Part shown: positions 55,396 through 63,601 of the stretch, in pieces
Position numbering within the stretch: position 1 is the stretch's first letter
Layout of the letters: the number at the start of each line of letters is the position of its first letter
IMG/VR virus record: IMGVR_UViG_3300030098_004409
Span: 46,289-110,288 of that record
Direction: 5' to 3' (one strand)
Origin: a virus
Length of the DNA stretch: 64,000 nucleotides
Made by a program: the position numbers and the translations under genes
Notes under the pieces: model-generated
What the model saw: the letters and a program-made list of their open reading frames with translations, nothing else
The model's database searches: none
Told to the model about the DNA's origin: nothing

Positions 55396-56388
55396 TTATA
55401 TTCCTTCAGTTTCGGTAGCACATCGCACTGTTCCCATGTATAAATTGGGCGCTATTTGTGTGATTCCTTGCCCTCTAGTGTTGTGTATAAAGCACTGAGA
55501 CTTGTATCTAAAGTTATAAGAGGCATCAGAGGGGTTTGGTGCTTCATCTACTAGCTGGGGATAAAGGCCGCTAGGTAAAGCATTTTCGTTTATTTCACCC
55601 CTATAGTTAAGAGGATATACTCCAGAGATGGCAACTTTGTTTGTATCAAAAAGCCATATACTCCTATCGTTTTGGTAAGATATTTGGTCAATAAGGTTAT
55701 TACATTCCCAGTGGTTTTCCGCTACAACATAGAACAACACATCATTATACACGTATTGTCCACCACCTAATTGCCTCCCCTTAAAACCAACAGCAGGAAC
55801 AACCTCTACTGCGACTGTTGGAAGTTGAACTCTTGTCTGACCGAGTTGGGCCCAATCGCCAGAACCAAACTGTGTAAATGTGGAATTATCTGCACGGAAT
55901 GAGCCCTGTTGAATTTCTCTAAACCAAGGCACGCCTTCCGCAGGAATAACACTCACCCATTTGTGAGCGTAGTCTAATTTAACTTCTGTATTAGTAGATA
56001 TGGCAGTGTCAAATACAACTCTACCATCTGGGTAATTTATATGATAAGGTTGTTGTATGTTACCAGTAGCTCTGAATGTTCCGCCGACAAATACTCCAGA
56101 TATTCTGATTGGCTGTTCTGGATTTGCCACTCCGGTTTCCCAAACCCAATTACTTCTATAACCCTCCCAGACCTGACCATCAGTATAATTTGGATCGTCT
56201 ACAGCCCTTAGCTTATGTAGATCTCCTCCATATAAACCTGACTGAGGAATTTCTATATTGTAAAAAGCGCCTGCGTTTGTAAAGCCCCAATCATAAAAAG
56301 TTATAAAATTTTCAAGCAGCTGGTTGGAAAGCGTCGCGTCTTGTGTATTTTCAATACCTACTAGTGACTTGTACTGTTCATCTGGCAT
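55396..56388 (-). CDS. Virion protein, neck/tail region (330 aa)
   Basis: A 330-residue beta-rich protein, unrecognised. It contains WETGVANPEQPIRISGVFV, INYPDGRVVFDTAIS and KWVSVIPAEGVPWF, with a C-terminal ITQIAPNLYMGTVRC. Its place between neck proteins and the major tail protein suggests a tail terminator or completion protein. It overlaps the upstream gene by one base. No zinc or enzyme motif. Confidence 0.55.
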   Translation of the reverse strand: MPDEQYKSLVGIENTQDATLSNQLLENFITFYDWGFTNAGAFYNIEIPQSGLYGGDLHKLRAVDDPNYTDGQVWEGYRSNWVWETGVANPEQPIRISGVFVGGTFRATGNIQQPYHINYPDGRVVFDTAISTNTEVKLDYAHKWVSVIPAEGVPWFREIQQGSFRADNSTFTQFGSGDWAQLGQTRVQLPTVAVEVVPAVGFKGRQLGGGQYVYNDVLFYVVAENHWECNNLIDQISYQNDRSIWLFDTNKVAISGVYPLNYRGEINENALPSGLYPQLVDEAPNPSDASYNFRYKSQCFIHNTRGQGITQIAPNLYMGTVRCATETEGI

Positions 56389-57026
56389 TATGATAGACTC
56401 CTTACAATAGCCCTCTGTATCTCCCCAGTTCTTGGCTCTAAGGCTCTAGTTATAAAGTTATCGGTAGCAGTACCTGAAAACGCACTATTGACCTTAAATG
56501 GCCTTCTTTTAACTGTCATGTGTGCCATTCCACTTCTACCCTTCGGTCCATAATCAACACCAAAATCGGCTATAATAATAGAGTCACCAGCTGTTAGTAA
56601 CCATTGAAGCCAAGGTATGGAGCCTCCTGTTTCTATTTCAGTGCGTCCAAGATTTAAAAGATTGACAAAGCTAGTTGGCTGTATGCCTATAGTAACTCCA
56701 CCAGAAATGTTCCTGCCTTTAATAGAAAACTTTTGTGCTGTAAAACTAATAGACTCCGCAATCGCATTGACGATTGGGGTAGTGGCATCTTCACCAATTG
56801 GTATACCAAAGTCAGCTCTAAGCTTTCCTCCGTCTATGGATGAAATCTCTGGGCAGGACTGCAAAGCACTTCTGACTATTACTTTTATTGGCTCTTTAGC
56901 TCTAGTAACAGATTTTAAAAAACCCCTATTTGCTTCGTCTACCAAAGCTCTTAATATCTTCTTTTCAATATTAGCTGTGGTTTCGGTCAGCTTTATGGAT
57001 AAAGACACTATCCGTTCCTTTCCCAA
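56388..57026 (-). CDS. Head-tail joining/tail completion protein
   Basis: A 212-residue protein. The N-terminal helix (LSIKLTETTANIEKKILRALVDEANRGFLKS) followed by basic strands and a C-terminal helix ending FITRALEPRTGEIQRAIVRSL resembles HK97 gp10-like neck/tail completion proteins in layout. Gly-rich middle segments (GTATDNFITR) fit the family. It overlaps the zinc-containing neck gene by 19 bases. Assignment is by architecture and gene order. Confidence 0.55.
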   Translation of the reverse strand: MGKERIVSLSIKLTETTANIEKKILRALVDEANRGFLKSVTRAKEPIKVIVRSALQSCPEISSIDGGKLRADFGIPIGEDATTPIVNAIAESISFTAQKFSIKGRNISGGVTIGIQPTSFVNLLNLGRTEIETGGSIPWLQWLLTAGDSIIIADFGVDYGPKGRSGMAHMTVKRRPFKVNSAFSGTATDNFITRALEPRTGEIQRAIVRSLS

Positions 57027-57520
57027 AACGTGACAGCATACTTTTCTGGATTTTGTTTAAACCCTTGCGGGTATGCTACACTAGCTCTTGTGAATTTCAT
57101 AGTATGGTAGTTTGATATATCGCCGTAAGATTTTGGAATGAGATACTTTGCATTATCCAGCTTTGGAAGGTGAGTCATTTTAGATATAACCTGTATTGCA
57201 CCTTCAGCTAAGTTAACGGCAATACCAATGTCTCTCCATTGCTTTGGCTCCCAGTAAACTCTTACTTCTATATCTTCTTCTGTTTCTACAGCCTTATAGC
57301 CAGCTCCACCACAAGATGGACAAGGCATCCCTCGGCCAAAAGGATATGGGCCGCCGGGCTTGTATACACTTACAGAGCGAGTTCGCGTCCCCATTGTGTC
57401 TAAATAACAATTAGGGCATGACTCTTTTTTCTCTGGGTATACTAACGTGACGGTGCGCTCAAAAAGCTGCACCGCCTCATTATATACATTAAAAACACCT
57501 GTTGGTATTACTATGGGCAT
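57008..57520 (-). CDS. Zinc-containing neck protein
   Basis: A 170-residue protein. Cys35, Cys38, Cys67 and Cys70 (CPNCYLD and CPSCGGAGY) make a DnaJ-like zinc knuckle, embedded in beta-rich sequence (RTVTLVYPEKKES; EEDIEVRVYWEPKQW). As I recall, marine siphophage head-tail connection proteins share the CPNC...GPYPFG...CPSCGGAG pattern. It lies amid connector genes, so it probably sits at the portal-tail interface. Confidence 0.65.
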   Translation of the reverse strand: MPIVIPTGVFNVYNEAVQLFERTVTLVYPEKKESCPNCYLDTMGTRTRSVSVYKPGGPYPFGRGMPCPSCGGAGYKAVETEEDIEVRVYWEPKQWRDIGIAVNLAEGAIQVISKMTHLPKLDNAKYLIPKSYGDISNYHTMKFTRASVAYPQGFKQNPEKYAVTFWERNG

Positions 57521-57524
57521 GATA

Positions 57525-57821
57525 TTAAACAGTCACAAAAAATACTTTCGATGAGGTTCCGCTAACGGCTCTCACGTAAATTGTAGATGGGTCGATAACT
57601 GGAATAACTACACTCTCTCCAGCAGACAATGGGAATCCATCTGTTGCATCAGCGGCGTCGGTTGTAACTGTAGAAATTCCTACATATACTTTAACCGAAT
57701 TCGTCGAATCTGCCACAATCTGAACCCCCCTAGACGCGTGGGTTGAAGTAGTTGTAAGCTGCACGGCGGTTGTCCCAATGCTGCTTTTTCTACCAGTTGC
57801 AAAACTTGATACTCCTGCCAT
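57525..57821 (-). CDS. Small beta-sandwich virion protein
   Basis: A 98-residue protein. SIGTTAVQLT, SVKVYVGISTVTTD and GFPLSAGESVVIPVIDPSTIYVRAVSG form the strand pattern of a small jelly-roll/Ig-like protein found in many phage structural regions, often a decoration or neck accessory. Thr/Ser/Val-rich. Its neighbours are connector and neck genes. Confidence 0.6.
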   Translation of the reverse strand: MAGVSSFATGRKSSIGTTAVQLTTTSTHASRGVQIVADSTNSVKVYVGISTVTTDAADATDGFPLSAGESVVIPVIDPSTIYVRAVSGTSSKVFFVTV

Positions 57822-57832
57822 ATTTAAGCTCC

Positions 57833-58060
57833 TTATGTGCTATAATTCATGTAATCATCTAGTCTGTGATTAAGACTATCATACATAACATCTATACTTT
57901 GATCTATAAGTGAAGAGGATATTGGCGGAGACAAAGTGTGATTTGAGCTAACTTTGTTTGCCGCTGTCAATCCTTTAGCGCCAGCAATACTGACGATCCC
58001 AGCACCACCGTTTGGTTGGTCATCACTATTTCTTACTTTCTGTGCTACGTCTACAGCCAT
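57833..58060 (-). CDS. Small protein between connector genes
   Basis: A 75-residue protein, unrecognised, with a Gly/Ala-rich N-terminus (GGAGIVSIAGAKGLTAANK) and a C-terminal helix ending NHRLDDYMNYST. Its strong context of virion genes and good spacing (15 bases after the connector gene's stop) support that it is real. Confidence 0.5.
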   Translation of the reverse strand: MAVDVAQKVRNSDDQPNGGAGIVSIAGAKGLTAANKVSSNHTLSPPISSSLIDQSIDVMYDSLNHRLDDYMNYST

Positions 58061-58075
58061 TTTAATTCTCCTTTA

Positions 58076-58588
58076 TTAATAATCAAATGCGGACCCTGAA
58101 CGTCCGTAGTTGTATTGGAATGAACGGTTAACAACAGCACTACCCGGACTGTATGGACCAAGGATAGCTTGACCATGTAGACTGTTAGTTGTTTTATATG
58201 TGTTAAGAAGTTCTTCATATTTATCACACAAATCTTGATATAAAGTATTCAAGGTCGCTGATACACCTCTAAGGTCTATAGCCGAAGGGCCATCTTTAAG
58301 CGATAAAGAGTTTGCTGCTTCTGTTTTTACCTCACTGCCCACAATAATGCAAGCTGCCTGATAAGCAGTAAGAACCGTAAAGTCTGTGTCCTTATTGTCC
58401 ACAGGATCTGGTGAGATATCTTTCGCTGCTATGTCTACTGTATATGTGTAACTAAAGTCGGCTTGGTTATACACCTTGTAGGCGGCAATCGCTATAATTT
58501 GCTCTAGTCTAGAATCTGCATACTTAGACCCATCAAGGTCACCTATGAGGGTTCTGACAAAGAGAACTAAATCTGTAGTCCACGCCAT
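58076..58588 (-). CDS. Head-tail connector/adaptor protein
   Basis: A 170-residue protein. The N-terminus LVLFVRTLIGDLDGSKYADSRLEQIIAIAA is the pattern of the first helices of gp6/gp15-type head-tail adaptors, followed by ITVYQAACIIVGSEVKTEAANS-like helices. The C-terminal Gly/Pro/Ser-rich tail (GPYSPGSAVVNRSFQYNYG) would contact neighbours in the ring. It is preceded by a promoter-like motif 34 bases upstream and starts the tail-connector run. Confidence 0.6.
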   Translation of the reverse strand: MAWTTDLVLFVRTLIGDLDGSKYADSRLEQIIAIAAYKVYNQADFSYTYTVDIAAKDISPDPVDNKDTDFTVLTAYQAACIIVGSEVKTEAANSLSLKDGPSAIDLRGVSATLNTLYQDLCDKYEELLNTYKTTNSLHGQAILGPYSPGSAVVNRSFQYNYGRSGSAFDY

Positions 58589-58622
58589 TTTATTTTTCCT
58601 TTATACTAGGTTATTACATATA

Positions 58623-58635
58623 CATATACACAAAA
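58623..58635 (-). promoter_or_regulatory. Putative late promoter motif (copy B)
   Basis: Minus-strand TTTTGTGTATATG, 34 bases before the connector ATG. It nearly abuts the stop of the beta-helix gene (TAA at 58637). Confidence 0.6.
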
Positions 58636-58636
58636 T

Positions 58637-59695
58637 TTATACTGTTGAGAACGATCCTAGCCCCTGAACTCCAAAGAAAGCTAAGTTTAACCTTCTACTA
58701 GGGTCATCGGATGCCGTTGCGGAAGTCGGCGCTAGGTTAAACTGGTCTGCACCCAAGTCCCAAGCTGTTCCAGCTGCATCCCTATCCCCTCCATCTATAT
58801 CTAAGTTCACATTAGTTGGAGTAGTCCCTAAATCGAGACCCTCGCCTATAAGGTCTGTACCCGACTTTAAGTGCAGGTCAGGATCACTTGTTGAAGTGTC
58901 TACAAATGCGTCGGCATAAGGTTCTGCGGTTAAGTTTGTTACGTCACTTATTGCTCCAACAGCTCCCCAGTAATCAGCTGTCGCACCGGCAACTATCGGA
59001 TTTTGAGAAAATGAATGATATCTATAAGCCAAGATATTTTTAGCATTCGCTCCACTGGTTCTAAGTGTTTGATAGAATAATCGAGCTGAGCCCGCTTCGT
59101 CGTCTTGAACTGGTAGATAGTAATATGTACAATTATATATATTAGTAATTACTGAGGCTTCCGTATCATGAACTCTCATGCTCCCCGTACTACCCGAACT
59201 GCAGTTAAACACAAAGTTGTTCATAAACGTCATGCCGCTTCTATTCCTCATGACACTTACTGTGCCGCCTGATGTTGATGTTGATCTAATATTGTGGATA
59301 AGAGAATTTCTTAGCACGCATCCGCTTGTGCTTGTATTCAAAAAGAAACCAAATCTGCCTGTGCCGTTACCGTTCAATTCTATAAACGATACGTCCACAT
59401 TTGGTTCTTGCACATTAATTATATATGAGCTAGTAGAAGAAGGTTTAATTACAACTCCAGATCCTGCGGTTCCATCGTGTTTTTGCCCCTCGGCGGCGGT
59501 AAGCTCTATATTCGTCGGGATCGCAGATGCATCGCTAATAGTTACATTTTCAGTAAATACGCTATCAGCATAACATACACCTTGAGCTGTATCTCCAGAA
59601 CTATAAACTGAACCATTGGAAAGGTCTGCTTCCCAAGCTGTTATAGTACTATAATCTCTACCTGTTGTTCCTATGGATTTTGCAACTGTTGCCAT
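58637..59695 (-). CDS. Right-handed beta-helix virion protein
   Basis: A 352-residue protein. After GRDYSTITAWEADLSNG (about 12-28), typical of phage and metagenomic beta-helix proteins, comes a ladder of short strands with Asn/Ser/Gly turns (VSFIELNGNGTGRFGF; GCVLRNSLIHNIRS; MTFMNNFVFNCSSGS), as in pectate-lyase-like helices. The C-terminal DIDGGDRDAAGTAWDLGADQF is also commonly found in the group and may be a Ca-binding or capping segment. It could bind or cut a polysaccharide; no catalytic residues can be assigned. It neighbours the Ig-type baseplate protein. Confidence 0.7.
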   Translation of the reverse strand: MATVAKSIGTTGRDYSTITAWEADLSNGSVYSSGDTAQGVCYADSVFTENVTISDASAIPTNIELTAAEGQKHDGTAGSGVVIKPSSTSSYIINVQEPNVDVSFIELNGNGTGRFGFFLNTSTSGCVLRNSLIHNIRSTSTSGGTVSVMRNRSGMTFMNNFVFNCSSGSTGSMRVHDTEASVITNIYNCTYYYLPVQDDEAGSARLFYQTLRTSGANAKNILAYRYHSFSQNPIVAGATADYWGAVGAISDVTNLTAEPYADAFVDTSTSDPDLHLKSGTDLIGEGLDLGTTPTNVNLDIDGGDRDAAGTAWDLGADQFNLAPTSATASDDPSRRLNLAFFGVQGLGSFSTV

Positions 59696-59707
59696 CTAAC
59701 AATATTC

Positions 59708-60019
59708 CTATGCTAAGTTTTTGTATACTGTAAAATTATGAACATCGCTGTGGTAAGTGGTGCTAGCAAATACTACTTTACCTTGAATTTTCCAAGCCCC
59801 CGCAGTATCAATATCTCCTGACGTTGTAACATACTTTGCTTTACCGTCAGTGCCATCTGTTACTAAAGCTCCAGTTTTTTGCGAAGCGCTATCATCAGGA
59901 CCTTGCAATATAATATATATATTATTTGCGGAGCTAATATCTACAACAGATCCATCATCTTTAAAAGTTAATTGGAGAGTAGTTCCAATATCACCTACAT
60001 GTATTTCATTACTGGCCAT
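59708..60019 (-). CDS. BppU-like N-terminal (Ig-type) virion protein
   Basis: A 103-residue protein resembling the N-terminal domain of baseplate upper proteins: VGDIGTTLQLTFKDDGSVVDISSANNIYIILQGPD and the C-terminal WKIQGKVVFASTTYHSDVHNFTVY. The strand spacing fits this small Ig-like domain, which usually anchors fibres. It stands alone here, not fused to a fibre. It lies between the Ser/Ala repeat protein and the beta-helix protein, possible partners. Confidence 0.65.
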   Translation of the reverse strand: MASNEIHVGDIGTTLQLTFKDDGSVVDISSANNIYIILQGPDDSASQKTGALVTDGTDGKAKYVTTSGDIDTAGAWKIQGKVVFASTTYHSDVHNFTVYKNLA

Positions 60020-60022
60020 TAT

Positions 60023-61381
60023 CTAACCCTCAAAAGTAGCAAATGTTTCTATACTGGCGTCTACGGCTTTATTTGTATCGAGAGAAGCTGTCAGGCTCAT
60101 GTCTGTATTTATTGAGATACTTTTTTCCAAATTTGTATTTATTGAAACGTTTTTCTCCAAATCTGTATTTATTGAGATACTCTTCTCCAAATCTGTATTT
60201 ATGGAGACATTTTTCTCCAAATCTGCATTTATTGAAACGTTTTTATGCAAATCTGTACTTATTGAGACATTTTTCTCCAAATCTGTGTTTATACTACAAA
60301 TAAAGCTATCAGACGTATTAATATACACAATAAATTCTTCGGTTATTAGTAATTGGTTTATTTCTGCTGTAGCATTAAGTGTAGCTGAGGCAGTTAACGA
60401 AGCAGCTGCCTGTATATTAAAACCTTCTATTGTCGACAAAGAGCCTCTAGCCGTTAAGGAGGCAGAAGCGCCTTTGAGCACTTTACCCGACGCAGAACAT
60501 GCTCCACTGGCAGAAAGTGATGCTGATGCAAACCTGTCCACTTTTGCAGTTTGGGATGTGGAAGCACTAGCAGATAGTGATCCAGAGGCAAATCTTTTAA
60601 CAGTGCCTAACGCCGACACGGAAGCAGAGGCTGTAAGCGATGCCGAGCCAAAGTTTTTACTTTTAGCTGAAGCTGACAACGTAGCCGATGCAGATGAAGA
60701 CGCGGAAGCGTTTTTCTTTATAAATCCAGTAGCCGAAAGAGAGCCACCACAGGATACTGATGCAGGAGCAAATCTTCTTGCTTTTGAATTGACAGAAATT
60801 GTAGCACCTGCCGATAGGCTCGTTGCTCCAGATATTGTTTGTCCCGGAAGTGTGCCTGTAGCCGACAAGGTTGCGGATGCTGCTATTGAAGCAGACGCTA
60901 GCCTGTTGACTTTGGTCAAAGAGGAAACTGCAGCAGTAGCACTCAAAGAGGCGGAGGCTTTCTTCTTCACTAAACCGGAAGAAGACATGACGCCACTAAC
61001 ATTAAGCGATGCAGACGCAGTATTTATCGAAGTTCCTGTGGCGGATACCGAAGCGATTGCGCTAATTGAGGTAGAGGCATTTTTCTTTACAAAAGCCGTA
61101 GCAGATATTGACGCGCTGACGCTAAGCGAAGCAAAACCACTATTTGTCGAGCTCGCTGTAGCAGACAACGACGCGCTACCACTGAGGGATGCCGAAGCCA
61201 GTTTCTTAACTTCTGCGGTAGCAGAAACCGACACACTAGCTGATAATGACGCTTCTCCGGTATCTTTATTAGATGCTGAAGCAGAAATTGTGGCAGATGC
61301 CGACAGAGAAGCTGTTGCGCTTACTACATTTCCAGCGGAGGAGAACGGCCCTGACGAAAATGGAGCTCCTGAAAAACTCAT
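60023..61381 (-). CDS. Ser/Ala-rich repeat virion protein
   Basis: A 452-residue low-complexity protein. After MSFSGAPFSSGPFSSAG (a start seen in small phage structural proteins), about 340 residues form roughly fifteen units of about 22 residues with the core ASASLSASATLSATG and a basic spacer (KKNAS, KRFAS, KKKAS). About one residue in three is Ser. The C-terminal about 90 residues switch to ten-residue units SINTDLEKNV. No enzyme domain or signal peptide is seen. The pattern is of an extended, possibly mucin-like, stalk or spike. It follows a modification cluster by 76 bases. ATG 61381 has AAGGAG upstream and a promoter-like motif at 61419. Confidence 0.7.
   Translation of the reverse strand: MSFSGAPFSSGPFSSAGNVVSATASLSASATISASASNKDTGEASLSASVSVSATAEVKKLASASLSGSASLSATASSTNSGFASLSVSASISATAFVKKNASTSISAIASVSATGTSINTASASLNVSGVMSSSGLVKKKASASLSATAAVSSLTKVNRLASASIAASATLSATGTLPGQTISGATSLSAGATISVNSKARRFAPASVSCGGSLSATGFIKKNASASSSASATLSASAKSKNFGSASLTASASVSALGTVKRFASGSLSASASTSQTAKVDRFASASLSASGACSASGKVLKGASASLTARGSLSTIEGFNIQAAASLTASATLNATAEINQLLITEEFIVYINTSDSFICSINTDLEKNVSISTDLHKNVSINADLEKNVSINTDLEKSISINTDLEKNVSINTNLEKSISINTDMSLTASLDTNKAVDASIETFATFEG
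60101..60302 (-). repeat. 30-base tandem repeats encoding SINTDLEKNV units
   Basis: Seven copies at an exact 30-base period begin at about 60101, 60131, 60161, 60191, 60221, 60251 and 60281 and keep the reading frame. Some third-position changes preserve the protein, so the repeat has been under coding selection. Confidence 0.85.
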
Positions 61382-61418
61382 ATGCCTTCTCCTTTATATT
61401 GCGGATTGCTAACTAATC

Positions 61419-61431
61419 TATATACACAATA
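61419..61431 (-). promoter_or_regulatory. Putative late promoter motif (copy C)
   Basis: Minus-strand TATTGTGTATATA, 37 bases before the ATG of the Ser/Ala repeat protein. It separates the virion operon from the modification cluster upstream. Confidence 0.6.
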
Positions 61432-61456
61432 ACAAGATTATATACTTATTATTCCT

Positions 61457-62239
61457 TTATCGTTCATGCTTTAGCCTGTTGTCAAAATGGTTAAACGTAT
61501 TAAAATAATCGAACCATTGTTTTTTATATTTGGGAGAGCCACTTATCCTTGGTCTGCCTGTCTTTTCTTCCCAGTCTTCCAAACTCTTAGTGAAGTAATG
61601 GTTTATTACAATGTCTTTTGTAGTTCTTCTGCATTTGTACCTAGCAAAAATTTTGCCGTCTTCATACACGGTAGGCTTACTAAATTTAAAGTCGTGAGCG
61701 TTTTTTATTGATTGCAGACATTTGTTTCTAAATATAGGTTTTGTCATTTTAAACAGATCTGAAGGATGTTGATGTGTAGGATAAATATTGTCGATCTTTA
61801 CATCGTCTGGATTTCTTAATGTATAGCTATCTACCACTGGATTGTTAGGAGAGCTATTATGTCCAGAGCTTCCGAATATGTTCTGGCAAATCGAAATTGC
61901 TGCAGCTTTAGAAAACCTCTCCAAAGACAAAAAGTCCTTCAATGTATGGTTTGGCAAAAATAAAAACTCATCGACATCTAGAAGTGTCAGCCATTCTGTA
62001 GTACATATTCTAGAAATTTTATAGTATATGGAATTTTGAAAGCATTGCCCCGAACAGTCTTTATCTGTGTGCGTTATTATCTTTACGTTAAATGGTAAAT
62101 CTAGTATCTTTTTGTGAGTATCATCAGTGCACCTGTCTAAATTAATAATAAACCTATCAACCCCCAAAAGGTGATGATGTGTAAGCCACTCTTTTATATA
62201 CTTAGCTTCGTTTTTTACTGTTCCTCCTAGTGTTATCAT
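61457..62239 (-). CDS. GT-A glycosyltransferase (Glyco_tranf_2_4/GT92-like)
   Basis: A 260-residue protein. The N-terminus GGTVKNEAKYIKEWLTHHHLLGVDRFIINLD (5-35) is the hallmark of the group, followed by the strand VKIITHTDK and the metal-binding LLDVDEFLF (87-95). The C-terminal third (FKMTKPIFRN; FARYKCRRTTKDIVINHYFTKS) has the conserved His near IVINHY expected of the family. A sugar transferase with a nucleotide-sugar donor is expected. It overlaps the sulfotransferase gene by 4 bases. Confidence 0.85.
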   Translation of the reverse strand: MITLGGTVKNEAKYIKEWLTHHHLLGVDRFIINLDRCTDDTHKKILDLPFNVKIITHTDKDCSGQCFQNSIYYKISRICTTEWLTLLDVDEFLFLPNHTLKDFLSLERFSKAAAISICQNIFGSSGHNSSPNNPVVDSYTLRNPDDVKIDNIYPTHQHPSDLFKMTKPIFRNKCLQSIKNAHDFKFSKPTVYEDGKIFARYKCRRTTKDIVINHYFTKSLEDWEEKTGRPRISGSPKYKKQWFDYFNTFNHFDNRLKHER

Positions 62240-62943
62240 TTATATGTTATAGGCACACTTGTTTCCTTTTGCCTACCCTTTACTATTTTGTTCATTTTTT
62301 CTATCGTGTCTTGACTCAGGTAGTCAACAAACCCTCCTATTTTACCCCTTCTAACCTTAAAGGATTCCTTGTTGTTGGAGTCGGCTTTTCTTAACTCGCC
62401 CTTGTCGTTTCCCTCAAGTTCTATATTTCTCATATTATCAAAATTATTTAGCAGGATGCAATCACTGATTTTATCTCGATCATAGTCTATTGGCAGGTAA
62501 TCAATAAGTTTTTGAATGCCTCCACTGTACAAGTCCTCATATCTTACCAATAGATCATAACAGGAATCGTACTTAATATAGAAGTTATCAATGACTTTGT
62601 CTAAGTTCCTTAAGCAGAACTCATCAATTGTCATGCTTTCTGGAATCTCCTGTAGAGTTCTTCTGGATATATCTCTTCTGTATTTCAAGTGAAAGTAGTA
62701 GCTTACAAGCATGTCCCTTACATCTCTGGTAAATACTATTTTCTTGTCGAACTTACCAAGTTTGTCCGCTGGTATAGCTGGATGGGCAAAGAGGTATATA
62801 ATGTGCTTCTTGTTAATGTATACCCTCTTGAAGTCCTTGTGGTCCATATCTATTTTTTTGAACTGCCCCTTTGTGGCACAGTCTAACACTCTTCCCAAGA
62901 ATGTGGTTCCCGTTTTTGGTCTAGCCAATATTACGAAATTCAT
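62236..62943 (-). CDS. PAPS-dependent sulfotransferase
   Basis: A 235-residue sulfotransferase with every main motif in order. RPKTGTTF (8-15) is the 5'-phosphosulfate loop, LFAHPAIP (51-58) gives the catalytic-type His54, VFTRDVRDMLVSYYFH (70-85) is the 3'-phosphate site with Arg73 and Ser81, LLVRYEDL (131-138) is the usual VRYEDL strand, and RRGKIGGF (198-205) is the C-terminal GxxG loop. It would move sulfate from PAPS to a hydroxyl or amine on a sugar, lipid or Tyr. No membrane anchor is present. It is a rare find in a phage virion region and belongs to the glycosyltransferase/ATP-grasp/radical-SAM cluster. Confidence 0.88.
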   Translation of the reverse strand: MNFVILARPKTGTTFLGRVLDCATKGQFKKIDMDHKDFKRVYINKKHIIYLFAHPAIPADKLGKFDKKIVFTRDVRDMLVSYYFHLKYRRDISRRTLQEIPESMTIDEFCLRNLDKVIDNFYIKYDSCYDLLVRYEDLYSGGIQKLIDYLPIDYDRDKISDCILLNNFDNMRNIELEGNDKGELRKADSNNKESFKVRRGKIGGFVDYLSQDTIEKMNKIVKGRQKETSVPITYK

Positions 62944-63601
62944 CAGATGATAGTCCTTTCGATAACATTAATAATTCTCTGTTTATTTTTTTATCAAAGT
63001 TTTCGTCAAACCTATTGTTAAGAGCTACACTATTAAACGAGCCAAACCCTCTAACTTCTATCTCTAATATCCAGCATTTACCATCTTCGTCAAAAATAAT
63101 ATCATAGCCAAGAACTGATTGATTTGGGACTTTATGTTTTATCAGGTTAAAAGAATCAAATACTAAAAGATCGAAATCTTCTGGTGTATTAGTTAAAGTG
63201 GTGGTTCTGCCATTTCTAAGACCGTTGGTAAATAGACCTTCTGGGTCTTGTCTAGAAAACTTAGAATCGCATTTTTTAACCATGCATCTTTTATATAAAT
63301 GTGGTTTTTTATTGACTACTAAACACCAAGCTCTGTAATCAATTTTGTACCCATTATCCAGTTTAGGAAAAACTTCTTCTTGTACTATTACTGGAAAGCT
63401 CCTGAGAGTCCCTTTGTCTATAAGTAATTGTTTTCCTTTGCTAAAAGATATAGTGTTAGATCTTACTCCATCTGGAGTTTTTATAAAATAATATTTATTT
63501 TCCAGAGATGTTTTATTGTATTTATATAGTGAGTCACAAATTATAGTTTTAGGATAGCCATAAAACCCATTAAGCAACTTAGAAATTTTTACTTTATCCA
63601 A
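62921..63601 (-). CDS. TTL-like ATP-grasp ligase
   Basis: A 226-residue ATP-grasp protein resembling tubulin-tyrosine-ligase-like enzymes. FIKTPDGVRSNTI (39-51) is the first Lys/glycine region; VIVQEEVFP (71-79) and GYKIDYRAWCLVV (84-96) mirror the KFDxR strand pattern; LYKRCMVKK follows; TNGL and LTNTP (125-140) correspond to the LTN loop. LGYDIIFDEDGKCWILEIEVRG (164-185) is the Mg-binding segment with Asp167, Asp171 and Glu180. The usual LEVNxxP is IEVRG here, so the Asn is replaced. Family members join an amino acid to a peptide or carboxylate using ATP. Peptide-ligase activity on a phage or host peptide is inferred, not shown. Confidence 0.75.
   Translation of the reverse strand: MDKVKISKLLNGFYGYPKTIICDSLYKYNKTSLENKYYFIKTPDGVRSNTISFSKGKQLLIDKGTLRSFPVIVQEEVFPKLDNGYKIDYRAWCLVVNKKPHLYKRCMVKKCDSKFSRQDPEGLFTNGLRNGRTTTLTNTPEDFDLLVFDSFNLIKHKVPNQSVLGYDIIFDEDGKCWILEIEVRGFGSFNSVALNNRFDENFDKKINRELLMLSKGLSSDEFRNIG

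Noticed and set aside
60101-60302. 30-base tandem repeats as a CRISPR array
   Set aside because: There are no spacers: units are contiguous at 30 bases, in frame, and encode a protein repeat.
60099-61412. A 437-codon open frame on the plus strand opposite the Ser/Ala repeat gene
   Set aside because: It is the mirror of a low-complexity repeat gene whose codon bias keeps the opposite frame open. It has no ribosome site, no family and lies wholly within a well-supported minus-strand gene.
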